NCBI GenBank assembly: GCA_022562915.1
Contig: JADFOJ010000010.1
Span: 1 to 54,485 of the forward strand
Direction of reading: 5' to 3'
Source: Planctomycetota bacterium
GTDB lineage: Bacteria; Planctomycetota; Phycisphaerae; Phycisphaerales; SM1A02
DNA: 54,485 nucleotides
This document shows positions 1-8,027 of this stretch, piece after piece. The stretch's first letter is position 1. Each line of letters starts with the position of its first letter. The notes beneath the pieces were generated by a model, which saw nothing but the letters and a program-made list of their open reading frames with translations, ran no database searches and was not told the DNA's origin. The position numbers and the translations under genes are program-made.

Positions 1-134
1 CGACCAGATTCGTCAGATCAAGGAGCCGGATCGAAGGCATATCCCGGAGATACGGCGAGATTCGGCGACGCCGAGCTGGCGGATCTGGGCCGCTCGCAGC
101 CCGAATGACTTCTTCAACGGGCTGCTAACCGCGT
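1..134. other. left edge, no assignable gene
   Basis: Plus-strand frame 1 is open from the window edge to a TGA at 106-108 and could be the tail of a truncated gene. Frame 2 is equally open and neither peptide is recognisable. A small palindrome sits at 96-127, just beyond the stop codon of the minus-strand gene that ends at 135. Nothing else is supported here. Confidence 0.3.
96..127. repeat. short palindromic repeat, copy 1
   Basis: An 8-bp inverted repeat (GCAGCCCG at 96-103, CGGGCTGC at 118-125) encloses a 14-base loop, AATGACTTCTTCAA. The same arms and the identical loop recur at 3822-3855. It lies just past the stop codon of the minus-strand gene ending at 135, where it could act as a transcription terminator. 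It lacks the outer TAG of copy 2 on its left side. Confidence 0.75.
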
Positions 135-483
135 CTACGACGCCGGGGTACGCCCGAAAACGATCGGCTTGAGCTCGTAGGAGACGAACACGCCCCGTTC
201 GAAACGGACTTCCAGCAGTTCCCTGGGCACGAGAAACCCAGGTTTCTCCGGAAGATATATCCAGGTGTTGCCGCGCATCTCGGCCGGCGAGCCGAGGCGA
301 ATCATCACCTGGTGTCGCGGGGTGCCGCGCGGCAGTTTCTTGACGAGCTTCCGGACCTCCTTGTACTCGTACTTCTGCCTCGGGTGCCCCCTGGTCGTAG
401 AAACCCGTCTTGGCCGACTCGGTCCGGCAACCGCCGGCGGCCGCCAAGCACCACAGCGCGAACGCGATCATCGCGATTCTCAT
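135..483 (-). pseudogene. frameshifted BamE/SmpA-like lipoprotein
   Basis: The N-terminus (from ATG at 483) is a lipoprotein signal, MRIAMIAFALWCLAAAGGC, with a lipobox cysteine, and reads on to TGFYDQG. The frame then turns into low-complexity sequence. Removing one base from the run of five C (five G on the coding strand) at 387-391 continues the protein as HPRQKYEYKEVRKLVKKLP and on through a region containing GSPAEMRGNTWIYLP, ending at a TAG at 135-137. The restored protein of about 115 residues resembles SmpA/BamE-type small outer-membrane lipoproteins: a helix ending in RGT, a glycine-proline turn, then a strand with W and Y. The span of 349 bases is 3n+1, as expected for one extra base. 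It could be a true frameshift or a homopolymer sequencing or assembly error. The family call is by fold pattern only. Confidence 0.6.
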
Positions 484-504
484 ATCCTTCCAACGATACC
501 CGCC

Positions 505-801
505 ATGGACTCCGAGACCAACCGGGACCGCCGCATTCAGACAGTGTGCCTGCTCACGCTCACGGCGATCGCCATCGGTGTCGCGCTGTACCTGCTCCGC
601 CCGGTGCTCATTCCATTCGTGCCGGCGGTCTTCCTCGTGTACTGCCTGGTGCCGGGGCTCATCTTCTTCGGGATGATCTGGGGCATCATCGGCATGATCC
701 TGGCCACGCCCATCGTCGCCGTCACGAAGATCGTTCTCGACCGGACCGAGGTCACCGCGCCCGTCGGCCGGCTGCTCGCGGGAAAGCTGGACCCGGGTTA
801 G
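505..801 (+). pseudogene. internally deleted AI-2E/PerM-family permease remnant
   Basis: This 98-residue frame joins the two ends of an AI-2E (PerM, UPF0118) transporter. Residues 1-46 match the N-terminal hydrophobic hairpin (AIGVALYLLRPVLIPFV followed by FLVYCL). Residues 47-98 match the C-terminal end (LIFFGMIWGIIGMILATP, then KIVLDR). Family members are normally about 330-370 residues, so roughly 250 residues of the central transmembrane and extracellular part are missing, in frame. The start at 505 has no Shine-Dalgarno site. The last three bases overlap the stop of the convergent gene ending at 798. It is most likely a relic; a short two- or three-helix membrane protein is possible. Confidence 0.6.
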
Positions 802-1250
802 CGCGAGATCGCCCGGCGCAGGCGGTTTCGGTCACGCGACAACGGCTCCAGGCTTGCCATGGCGATGAGGCGGTTATTGCGGTCGTAGTCGAACGCGATC
901 ATCCGCTCCGCATAATCCGATCGGCCGGGGAAGGACCTTCCGAGCGAACTCACCCAGTTCGACTTGAACGCGAGATCGCTGAGCTGCGGACCGGGGCCAC
1001 GGACCCGGATGTATCCCTGGTGCGTCCGGATACCCAGAATGATGTCGCTGCCGGCGGTCTGCTCGACGTCCTGGAGACGCCCGAACTTCCACTGCGTGAC
1101 CGCGCCGACATTGCCGACGACGGGAAACTTCAGCGGCATCTCCATCCACACGATCGAACCGTCGGGCAGGTTCGGCCGGCTGGTCTGGGCGGCGGTCAAC
1201 CCGATGACGCTTCCGATCACGGCGGCCGCAAGGGCGATGCTGCGCTTCAT
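798..1250 (-). CDS. secreted hypothetical protein
   Basis: This is a 150-residue protein with an N-terminal signal peptide (MKRSIALAAAVIGSVIGLTAA, cleavage probably after AQT). The mature part has no motif that I recognise; it contains DGSIVWMEMPLKFP and FDYDRNNRLIAMASLE, which reads like a small beta-rich domain. The start at 1250 is chosen because AAGGAGA lies about 7 bases upstream and the signal peptide begins there, although the frame stays open upstream. It diverges from nhaA and converges on the permease remnant, overlapping it by three or four bases. Function unknown. Confidence 0.65.
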   Translation of the reverse strand: MKRSIALAAAVIGSVIGLTAAQTSRPNLPDGSIVWMEMPLKFPVVGNVGAVTQWKFGRLQDVEQTAGSDIILGIRTHQGYIRVRGPGPQLSDLAFKSNWVSSLGRSFPGRSDYAERMIAFDYDRNNRLIAMASLEPLSRDRNRLRRAISR

Positions 1251-1363
1251 TCGGTGTCTCCTTGTACGGCCGAGGGAACCGGTCAAGCGTAGGTCCCGGA
1301 GAGTGCGCCGACCAGGTGACTTTCCCGGACATGATCGGCACCTCCCCGTGACGAGCGGGTCGG

Positions 1364-1369
1364 TATGCT
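1364..1369 (+). promoter_or_regulatory. TATGCT -10-like box directly before nhaA
   Basis: TATGCT ends 6 bases before the nhaA ATG, no Shine-Dalgarno sequence is present, and a transcript from this box would begin at about the start codon. No clear -35 element is visible. Confidence 0.4.
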
Positions 1370-1375
1370 GGCGGC

Positions 1376-2722
1376 ATGTGTGCCAAGTTGCCCGTTGGGC
1401 TGCCGGCGGCCGCGCGACCGATCGACCGGCTGCTCTCGCCCATCCAGGATTTCCTGCGGATCGAGGCCGCCGGCGGCATCCTGCTGCTGGCGGCGACGGC
1501 GATCGCACTGATCTGGGCGAACTCGCCGTGGGCACAGTCCTACCACGACTTCTGGCACATCCGGATCTCGATCGGGATCGGCTCCTTCCAGTTGAGCCAC
1601 TCCCTGGGACACTGGGTCAACGACGGGCTCATGGTGATCTTCTTCTTCGTGGTCGGGCTGGAGATCAAGAGGGAGATGCTGGTCGGCGAACTTGCGTCTG
1701 TACGCAAGGCGACGATCCCCATCGCGGCCGCGATCGGCGGCATGGCCGTTCCGGCGATCATCTATGTCGCCGTGAACGCCGGCGGGCCGGCGATGGACGG
1801 CTGGGCGATCCCGTGCGCGACGGACATCGCGTTCGCGCTGGGCATCATGGCGATGCTCGGCAAGCGCGTACCGGTCCAGCTCAAGGTGTTCCTCATGGCG
1901 CTGGCCATCGTCGACGACATCGGCGCGGTGGTGATCATCGCGCTGTTCTACACGGGGGATCTCCACGTGATCGCGCTGGCCGCCGCCGGGGGGATCCTGG
2001 TGGCGCTCGTCGCGGCGAACCTGCTGCACGTGCGGCGGCCCGTGGTCTACGCGATTCTCGGCGTGTTCCTGTGGGTGGCCGTGCTGGAGTCGGGTATCCA
2101 CGCGACGATCGCCGGCGTGCTGCTCGCCTTCACGATCCCCGCGAGTTTCCGCATCCAGGGCGCCGAGTTCGTCGCGTTTGCGCGCAGGGCCGTCGATGAG
2201 TTCGAGAACGCCGGCGGCAACAAGAACGACTCCATGACGAACCCCGAGCGCCAACGGTGGGTGCACGGCCTGGAGACGGCGTGCGAGCACGTCCAGACCC
2301 CTTTGCTCAGGCTCGAGCACTCCCTTCACCCTGTCACCTCGTTCGTCATCGTGCCCGTCTTCGCCCTGGCCAATGCCGGCGTGACGCTCGGCGCGGGGCT
2401 GGGCGAGGCGCTCACGACCCGCCTGAGCCTCGGCATCATGCTGGGGCTGGTGCTCGGCAAACAGATCGGCATCATGCTGTGTACGTGGCTGGCGGTGAAG
2501 CTGAACCTCGGCAGCCTCGCCGACGGGATCAACTGGAAGCACGTCTACGCAGCCAGTTGGCTTGCCGGCATCGGCTTCACGATGTCGATCTTCATCGCGA
2601 ACCTCGGGTTCGGCCCGGGCCCCAACCTGGAGACCGCCAAGATCGGCGTGCTGGGCGGGTCGCTGGTCGCCGGCGTGGTCGGGTTCGTGCTGCTGCGGGC
2701 GGCTACTTCGGCTCGAACGTGA
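1376..2722 (+). CDS. nhaA: Na+/H+ antiporter NhaA
   Basis: NhaA exchanges sodium (or lithium) for protons across the inner membrane and sustains pH and sodium balance. The 448-residue protein is strongly hydrophobic and carries the family landmarks: GLEIKRE near residue 94, a conserved Asp at 150 (ATDIAF), and the ion-binding aspartate pair at 180-181 (AIVDDIGAVV), equivalent to D163/D164 of the E. coli protein. It is longer than the roughly 390-residue E. coli protein because of a charged insert near residues 270-300, which falls on a loop. The start at 1376 gives the expected amphipathic N-terminal segment (SPIQDFLRIEAAGG). Its end overlaps the convergent gene ending at 2703 by 20 bases. 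Confidence 0.95.
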   Translation: MCAKLPVGLPAAARPIDRLLSPIQDFLRIEAAGGILLLAATAIALIWANSPWAQSYHDFWHIRISIGIGSFQLSHSLGHWVNDGLMVIFFFVVGLEIKREMLVGELASVRKATIPIAAAIGGMAVPAIIYVAVNAGGPAMDGWAIPCATDIAFALGIMAMLGKRVPVQLKVFLMALAIVDDIGAVVIIALFYTGDLHVIALAAAGGILVALVAANLLHVRRPVVYAILGVFLWVAVLESGIHATIAGVLLAFTIPASFRIQGAEFVAFARRAVDEFENAGGNKNDSMTNPERQRWVHGLETACEHVQTPLLRLEHSLHPVTSFVIVPVFALANAGVTLGAGLGEALTTRLSLGIMLGLVLGKQIGIMLCTWLAVKLNLGSLADGINWKHVYAASWLAGIGFTMSIFIANLGFGPGPNLETAKIGVLGGSLVAGVVGFVLLRAATSART

Positions 2723-3239
2723 AGTTCTGGCCGCCGATCGACGCCTCGCCCATCAGGCCGCCGATGGGCTTCGTAAAGACGGCGACCCCCGCCTGGTAAT
2801 CCACGTCTGCCGAGGCACCGGCCTTCACCGCCACGCCCGAGACCTGCCCGGCGAACGCAAACTCGCCGGCCTTGAATGTTCGGAGCGCGTCGGCGGTCTG
2901 GAAGAAGATGATTTCGCTGTATCCCTGGCCGCCGATCTGGAACCCGATCGATCCCTGTGACAGGTCGCAGTACCCGACGTGCTTGCCCTTTTCGTACAGG
3001 ACGCCCTTGCCGTAGGCACCGCCGACGACGAAGCCGCCCTTGGCGATCGTCGGGAAGACCGCGTAGCCCTCGGACGACATGAAGAACGACTTCATGGCCG
3101 GATCCAGCGCCTTGTACGTCACCACCGTCGACTCCGCGCTGAGCAGAAGGTCCTGCCTCTCGGCTTCCGTCTTCGGGGCGGTCTGACAACCGGCGAACAG
3201 CGCCGCGGTCAGGGCCAGCGACAGGGCGGGGATTCTCAT
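2703..3239 (-). CDS. SYLF/YSC84-domain lipoprotein
   Basis: This 178-residue lipoprotein has a signal peptide and lipobox ending at C18 (ALTAALFAGC). The rest is a SYLF (YSC84) lipid-binding domain with its glycine-rich signature KGGFVVGGAYGKGVLY, then GSIGFQIGGQGYSEIIFF and a C-terminal GLMGEASIGGQNFTF. SYLF proteins bind phosphoinositides in eukaryotes; the bacterial ones are uncharacterised envelope lipoproteins. AGGAG precedes the start at 3239. A 6-bp hairpin (CGACTC...GAGTCG, 3259-3274) sits just upstream in the probable leader. The gene is convergent with nhaA. Confidence 0.85.
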   Translation of the reverse strand: MRIPALSLALTAALFAGCQTAPKTEAERQDLLLSAESTVVTYKALDPAMKSFFMSSEGYAVFPTIAKGGFVVGGAYGKGVLYEKGKHVGYCDLSQGSIGFQIGGQGYSEIIFFQTADALRTFKAGEFAFAGQVSGVAVKAGASADVDYQAGVAVFTKPIGGLMGEASIGGQNFTFEPK

Positions 3240-3321
3240 GGCACGGTCTCCTCGTACTCGACTCACCGGAGTCGCCTGTGTACATGCAAACCGCCCCGGC
3301 GCCAAGTGCGGCACGCCCGTG

Positions 3322-3327
3322 TACCCT
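3322..3327 (+). promoter_or_regulatory. TACCCT -10-like box before a small ORF
   Basis: TACCCT ends 6 bases before the ATG at 3334. This matches the TAnnnT-then-start arrangement seen at several other genes here. Confidence 0.25.
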
Positions 3328-3333
3328 CATGCC

Positions 3334-3474
3334 ATGAACGACGACCAGTCCGACCACGGGGCATCGTTCCACGACGTCAAACAGATCGGGCTCATCGCCG
3401 CAATCGGCATCGTCTCGGCACTCGGTATCCGGCAGTACGGTCGATGGATCCTGACACTCCACAAGACGGACTGA
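3334..3474 (+). CDS. small single-helix membrane protein, uncertain
   Basis: A 46-residue frame with one hydrophobic segment (IGLIAAIGIVSALGI) and charged ends. It overlaps the next gene by 31 bases in another frame. Support is limited to the hydrophobic helix and a TACCCT box just upstream; no homology is recognised. It may be a real co-transcribed micro-gene or a chance frame. Confidence 0.35.
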   Translation: MNDDQSDHGASFHDVKQIGLIAAIGIVSALGIRQYGRWILTLHKTD

Positions 3475-3824
3475 TCACGCTGCGCGCCCAGGACGGCCGG
3501 ACCGCGACCGCTGCGGCGACAATCGACCGCTACCCCGCCGGCACGCGTATCGGCAAAGCCGTGGCGTTCTTCGTCGGTGGTCTTGTCGGCGGCACCGTGT
3601 GCATCATCGTACCCGTCCTGCACCTGGTCACGACGTGGGCGCTGCCGCTGGCCGGCATCGTGATGGGGCTGCGGACCTTGAAGATCGAGCGGAGACTCAG
3701 CAGGATCAACGGCACCTGCCCGGCGTGCGCCAAGCGGATCGAGCTGCGCGGCGGGCCGGTCAAGGCAGCCATCTGGCGCGTGTGCCCCGAGTGCGACAAG
3801 GATCTCGAGATCGTCCTCGGCTAG
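3444..3824 (+). CDS. membrane protein with C-terminal zinc ribbon
   Basis: This is a 126-residue protein. Residues of about 37-80 form two hydrophobic segments (AVAFFVGGLVGGTVCIIVPV and WALPLAGIVMGL). The C-terminus carries two CxxC knuckles (CPAC and CPEC) about 25 residues apart, the spacing of a zinc ribbon. The ribbon is probably cytoplasmic. Function is unknown. Its TAG stop (3822-3824) is the first three bases of the palindrome at 3822-3855. Confidence 0.6.
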   Translation: MDPDTPQDGLITLRAQDGRTATAAATIDRYPAGTRIGKAVAFFVGGLVGGTVCIIVPVLHLVTTWALPLAGIVMGLRTLKIERRLSRINGTCPACAKRIELRGGPVKAAIWRVCPECDKDLEIVLG

Positions 3825-3855
3825 CAGCCCGAATGACTTCTTCAACGGGCTGCTA
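3822..3855. repeat. short palindromic repeat, copy 2, carrying both stop codons
   Basis: A perfect 10-bp inverted repeat (TAGCAGCCCG at 3822-3831, CGGGCTGCTA at 3846-3855) has the same 14-base loop as the copy at 96-127. Its left end is the TAG stop of the plus-strand gene and its right end is the TAG stop of the minus-strand gene. It probably serves as a bidirectional terminator between two convergent genes. Confidence 0.8.
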
Positions 3856-5346
3856 GGGGTCGGCACGGTCCCGTTCGGCCATGGCGAGGTACAGGCGCGC
3901 CGGGGTCAGACCGGGATCGATCTCCAGCGCCCGGTTGAACTCCTCGACGGCTTCGTCCAGTCGACCGGTGACCGCCAGGACCGAACCGAGGTTCGTGTGG
4001 GCCAGGGCGTGTCCCGGCCGAAGTTCCAGCGCCAGGCGATAGTGCTGCTCTGCCCCGCCAAGGTCACCGAGGTCGTTACGGAGCGCGTTGGCGAGGTTCA
4101 CGTGTGCCCGGGCGTTGTCGGGCTTGGCCTCGACCGCGGACTGCCAGATGCTCACCCGGCCGGCGTACTGCGCGTTGCGCCGAACGGTCAGCACGAACAG
4201 CGGCACGGCGACGAGGGACAGCGCGATGACCCAGCCGGCGAGGGCATGCCGGTGACCGGACCGCTGGATGATCGCGTACCCTCCCACGACCGCCAGTGCC
4301 ACCAGGCCCGCCAGCGGCAGGTACATTCTCCGCTCGGCGCCGACCTCGCTCACCAGCGGCAGGATGCTGGACGACGGCGCGAGGATGACGAAGCACCACG
4401 CCAACGCGAAGCCGATCCGCGGCCGACGGAACACCAGGATCGCGGACCCGGCAAGAACGACGCCCATCGCCATGACCCACGGCGCCAGCTCCGCGAACTC
4501 GACGGCGTAGGCCTGCCCGTAGTCGAAGTTGAGCGGGTGAGGCCAGACACACAGTCCGAGGTAGTGCAGGACCATCCGGCACTGGAGCAGCGCCCACTCC
4601 ACCGGGCTCACACCAAGCGCGAAGCCCACACTCGCCGATTTCGCGCCGCCAAGACCCAGCGGCACCAGGATCATCCACGTCGATGCGAGGGCAAGGTACA
4701 CCCGCCACCGGCGGCGCAGCACGTCACCCGGCGGCTCGGACCGGAATGCCCAGTCGTAGAGCACGACCATGATCGGAGCGGCGACCATGACCTCCTTGCT
4801 CGCCATGCCGAGACCGCAGCAGAGCACCGATGCCATCGCCCAGCCGGGCCGCGACGCGCCGTGGGCCCGGATCGCCGTGTCGAGCGTGAGAAGAAAGAAC
4901 AGCGCCATCAGGGACTCGTTGCGCAGGCTCAGGTAGTCGACACACTCGGTCTGGATCGGATGGACGATCCACAGCAGCGCGGTCGCGAATGCAAGGGGGT
5001 TGGCCGCCGCGCCGAACCTCTCGGCCAGCGGCCGCCGGGAGAGGGTGAGCCGGACGATGTCAAAGAGGACCAGTGCCGCCAGGAGGTGGATGCCGATGTT
5101 CAGCAGGTGATAGCCGCGCACGTCCAGCCCGTGGAGCGCGTAGTTCACCGCGAAACTGAAGTTCACCACCGGCCGGCCCGCCGTGGCCTGCTGGTCCGGC
5201 GGGACCAGCGAGCCCGCGAGACTGCGGATGGAAGGGTTCTGCTCGATGCCCGCAACGTCATCGAAGACGAACGGGCCGTCCAGACTGTTCGCGTACGCGC
5301 CGGCCCCGGCGATCACCAGCAGAAGACAGCAGAGTCGAGTGGACAT
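3853..5346 (-). CDS. TMTC-like multi-pass membrane protein with C-terminal TPRs
   Basis: This 497-residue protein has a polytopic N-terminal part of about 10-11 hydrophobic segments and two or three tetratricopeptide repeats after residue 400 (NARAHVNLANAL, HALAHTNLGSVLAVTGRLDEA). The early motif DGPFVFDD and the later SKEVMVAAPIMVVLYD are hallmarks of the DUF1736/TMTC group, which belongs to the GT-C glycosyltransferase superfamily; the DD pair corresponds to the acidic catalytic loop. In eukaryotes TMTC proteins O-mannosylate cadherins; the substrate in bacteria is unknown. No Shine-Dalgarno site is obvious. The TAG stop lies within the palindrome at 3822-3855. Confidence 0.75.
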   Translation of the reverse strand: MSTRLCCLLLVIAGAGAYANSLDGPFVFDDVAGIEQNPSIRSLAGSLVPPDQQATAGRPVVNFSFAVNYALHGLDVRGYHLLNIGIHLLAALVLFDIVRLTLSRRPLAERFGAAANPLAFATALLWIVHPIQTECVDYLSLRNESLMALFFLLTLDTAIRAHGASRPGWAMASVLCCGLGMASKEVMVAAPIMVVLYDWAFRSEPPGDVLRRRWRVYLALASTWMILVPLGLGGAKSASVGFALGVSPVEWALLQCRMVLHYLGLCVWPHPLNFDYGQAYAVEFAELAPWVMAMGVVLAGSAILVFRRPRIGFALAWCFVILAPSSSILPLVSEVGAERRMYLPLAGLVALAVVGGYAIIQRSGHRHALAGWVIALSLVAVPLFVLTVRRNAQYAGRVSIWQSAVEAKPDNARAHVNLANALRNDLGDLGGAEQHYRLALELRPGHALAHTNLGSVLAVTGRLDEAVEEFNRALEIDPGLTPARLYLAMAERDRADP

Positions 5347-5478
5347 GGCGGGCCGCGCCCCCCCGTGCTGTTGGGTCGGGAGGGGCGATAACGCCTATCG
5401 GCACGCGGCGCGGCCGCCTGTAGCCCGGTCACGGCCCGAAGCGCCACACCTCCGCCCCCACGACACTCCGCCCGCTGC

Positions 5479-7554
5479 CTATCCCCAGTTGCCCAGCAGG
5501 ATCAGGAAGTCCGTCACGCCGACGTTCGCGTCAACGTCCAGGTCGGCGAGGCAGCAGGTCTCAGTGCAATGGCCCCACTGGGCGAGCAGATCCAGGAAGT
5601 CTGTGATCCCCACAAGACCGTCACCGTCGATGTCGCCGAGCTTCACCGGAAAGGGATCGCCCTGGAACTCGTACGCCCCCATGTCCACGACGACCGGAAC
5701 GCCGCAGCCGGTGCTCTCGGTGCCGGGGTCGTCGGCGAAGCGGGGATTGCCGTCGAGGTCGGTGTCGGCCAGGTCTGCGATCGCGTTGTTGACCCCGGCG
5801 TCATTGGCGGGTGAGCCGGGCGAGAGTCGGTAGTCGCCGTTGCCGGGATCGACAAAGATCGGGTCGGCGTCGATGTTGCCCACACCCGGCCAGCCTCCCT
5901 CAACGTTCGAATACGCGACACTCTGTTCTCCAGAGATCTGGTCTGGTGAGTTGTTCCGGATGATGCAGTTGGTGAAGATCTCTGAACTGAAGAAATTGAA
6001 GATGCCGCCTCCGGACGTCATCGCGGTGTTATTGACGATCGTACAGTTCGTGAACATCCGCGGAGCAGAAAGAACACCCAGGAGGGAAATCGCCCCTCCC
6101 AGGTTCGCCGTATTGTTCGCAAACTCGCAATTGACAAAACGCGGGGTCGCCCCGCGGATACGCACTGCGCCACCCAGCCCGTTCGAATTGCCGATGAACC
6201 GACAATTGATGACCGTCGGATCACTCTCAACCCAGACGAGCATTCCGCCGCCGGTGATGGTGAAACCTTCGATCCGCGTGGCCATCGGCTCCAGGTTGGC
6301 TGCGACGACGGCGAATCCGGTTGCCCGGGCATCAATGGTGGTGACGTCCGCGCCGCCTGAACTTCGGACGACAATGGCCTTACCCGCCAGGTTGATTGAT
6401 TCGGTGTACACCCCCGGCGCCACGGTGATCGTCGCTCCGTCGCACACGGCGTCGATTGCCTCCTGGATTGTCGGGAAGTCCGAGGGCACGCCCACACTGT
6501 TGCCGGCACCCGGATCGCACACAGCCGGAGAGAATGAATTGCCCCCGCCATCGATCCACTCGCCAATGGCATGTGTGGGAGTATTGCCGACAAAGGCGGT
6601 TCCAACGATCAGCGTCATGTCATCTGCGAGCAATCCTCCCGGGCCCAGCGCAGTATTACCTGTGAAAGCGCACTCGGAGACGATGATGTGCTGTGTACCG
6701 CTGACATCACTGCTCAGTTGGGCGCCACCGCCTGAAAACATCGTCGTGTTGCCGATGAATTCACATCGTTCGAACGTGGCCGTACCACCGCCCTGAATGG
6801 TCCGGTGCCATAGCCCACCACCGTCATCGTCTGACGAATTCTCGATGAACACACAATCCTGGACGACGGCCGATGCCACCAACAGGTTCAGCATTCCGCC
6901 GCCGAAGCCTGCCTTGTTGCGCTCGAACCTGGTGTGCACGACGCGGACCGTAGACCCGGGGCCGTTGTATACCCCACCACCGAATACAAGACAGGCATTC
7001 TCCCTGAAGACACACGCACTGACAGTTGGACTGCCCGTAATGTTGATCATGCCGCCGCCGTCGTCACCGTTGCCCGCGGTGATGGTGAGTCCATCGATGC
7101 TCGCCGTGGAGTCCACGCCACTGCCGTTCACGACGTGAAAGCTGTTCTCGAGGTTGTTCAGGAAGTCCGGCCCGTCGTCGCCCGACAGGTCACCGCTCAG
7201 GATCGTCTCGAACATGGCAACGTCACGGGCATCAGGGTCTGCCGCACCAGTCCCTGCAAAGCCGCCGAGAAGCGACACGCCGTTGATGAGCTGGAACGTC
7301 GCGGACCGGGCCCCCGGGGTGACGATGCCCGCTTCGTCCTGGTCAGGCTTGTAGATACCCTGGCCGATGCGAAGTTCGTTGATCGTCGCGTCACCCGCAG
7401 CGTCGAACAGCGCGTCCTGGAGGAAGCGGTACGCGGTGTTCCACGACTGCCCGTCACCGCCGGGTGATGCGTCGTCATCGACGAATCGGATCGCCCCGGC
7501 CTGGGCAACGGATGAGATCGCCAAGACGGCCAGACTGCAACTCAGCGTGTTCAT
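5479..7554 (-). CDS. secreted parallel beta-helix protein with dockerin-like C-terminus
   Basis: This 691-residue exported protein starts with a signal peptide (MNTLSCSLAVLAISSVAQAG). A long right-handed beta-helix of the pectate-lyase-like kind follows, with repeated rungs (GSPTVSACVFREN, GGGMLNL, PRFVNCEFANNTA) and cell-surface phrases such as FPTIQEAIDAV. The last roughly 60 residues hold two EF-hand-like dockerin repeats (GDIDGDGLVGITDFLDLLAQ and ADLDVDANVGVTDFLILL). It resembles the large families of surface or secreted polymorphic-type proteins in Phycisphaerae. The catalytic role, if any, is unknown. The start at 7554 is set by GGAGG about 6 bases upstream and the signal peptide; the frame stays open far upstream through the tRNA, which is coincidental. 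A strong promoter lies at 7571-7599. Confidence 0.85.
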   Translation of the reverse strand: MNTLSCSLAVLAISSVAQAGAIRFVDDDASPGGDGQSWNTAYRFLQDALFDAAGDATINELRIGQGIYKPDQDEAGIVTPGARSATFQLINGVSLLGGFAGTGAADPDARDVAMFETILSGDLSGDDGPDFLNNLENSFHVVNGSGVDSTASIDGLTITAGNGDDGGGMINITGSPTVSACVFRENACLVFGGGVYNGPGSTVRVVHTRFERNKAGFGGGMLNLLVASAVVQDCVFIENSSDDDGGGLWHRTIQGGGTATFERCEFIGNTTMFSGGGAQLSSDVSGTQHIIVSECAFTGNTALGPGGLLADDMTLIVGTAFVGNTPTHAIGEWIDGGGNSFSPAVCDPGAGNSVGVPSDFPTIQEAIDAVCDGATITVAPGVYTESINLAGKAIVVRSSGGADVTTIDARATGFAVVAANLEPMATRIEGFTITGGGMLVWVESDPTVINCRFIGNSNGLGGAVRIRGATPRFVNCEFANNTANLGGAISLLGVLSAPRMFTNCTIVNNTAMTSGGGIFNFFSSEIFTNCIIRNNSPDQISGEQSVAYSNVEGGWPGVGNIDADPIFVDPGNGDYRLSPGSPANDAGVNNAIADLADTDLDGNPRFADDPGTESTGCGVPVVVDMGAYEFQGDPFPVKLGDIDGDGLVGITDFLDLLAQWGHCTETCCLADLDVDANVGVTDFLILLGNWG

Positions 7555-7570
7555 GTGGCACCTCCGCGCG

Positions 7571-7599
7571 TTAATATGGACTCGACAGAGTTTTGTCAA
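7571..7599 (-). promoter_or_regulatory. sigma-70-type promoter for the beta-helix gene
   Basis: On the minus strand TTGACA (7594-7599) is separated by exactly 17 bases from TATTAA (7571-7576). The expected transcript start is about 7564, so the untranslated leader would be only about 10 bases and would begin at or within the GGAGG ribosome site at 7561-7565. Confidence 0.65.
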
Positions 7600-7725
7600 C
7601 GGCGTTCTCGCACATTGCCGAGGGACGCCGGATCCAAGTCCCCCACGAGGCTCTATGCGCCTGCAGGGTCGATCCTGCGCGACAATGTCTCGGTTTCTCG
7701 TGGAAACGGAATCGGCACGAATAAG

Positions 7726-7751
7726 AAGCCCCCGCCGGATGACGGGGGCTT
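7726..7751 (-). terminator. hairpin terminator of the tRNA-Asp unit
   Basis: AAGCCCCCG and its complement CGGGGGCTT form an 8-9 bp stem around a short loop. It lies about 70 bases downstream of the tRNA on the same strand and is followed by a T-rich stretch (CTTATTC). Confidence 0.65.
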
Positions 7752-7822
7752 CGGGTGTCGAATCGGCGTATGTCTCGCGTTCAAGGGCATTTCCGCCGTT
7801 GCGTCCGCGAACGGCTGGGCAA

Positions 7823-7896
<74 letters not shown>

Positions 7897-7963
7897 AATG
7901 GAGGTGCACTCAACCGATCGACACCCGGGTTGACTCCCCGCTGTACGAGGCCGCCAGGGGGCG

Positions 7964-7991
7964 ATTCTACGTGACCGGCGGTGCGGGTCAA
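7964..7991 (-). promoter_or_regulatory. sigma-70-type promoter for tRNA-Asp
   Basis: TTGACC (7986-7991) and TAGAAT (7964-7969) are separated by 16 bases on the minus strand. A start at about 7957 would give a 5' precursor of about 60 bases before the tRNA. Confidence 0.6.
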
Positions 7992-8027
7992 GCGGCCGGG
8001 GGCGGACGAGGGCGTGGCTCGGGTGAG

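Noticed and set aside
5479..7554. CRISPR-like or DNA tandem repeats in the beta-helix gene
   Set aside because: The repetition is at protein level (beta-helix rungs) with varied DNA; there are no identical repeats with regular spacers.
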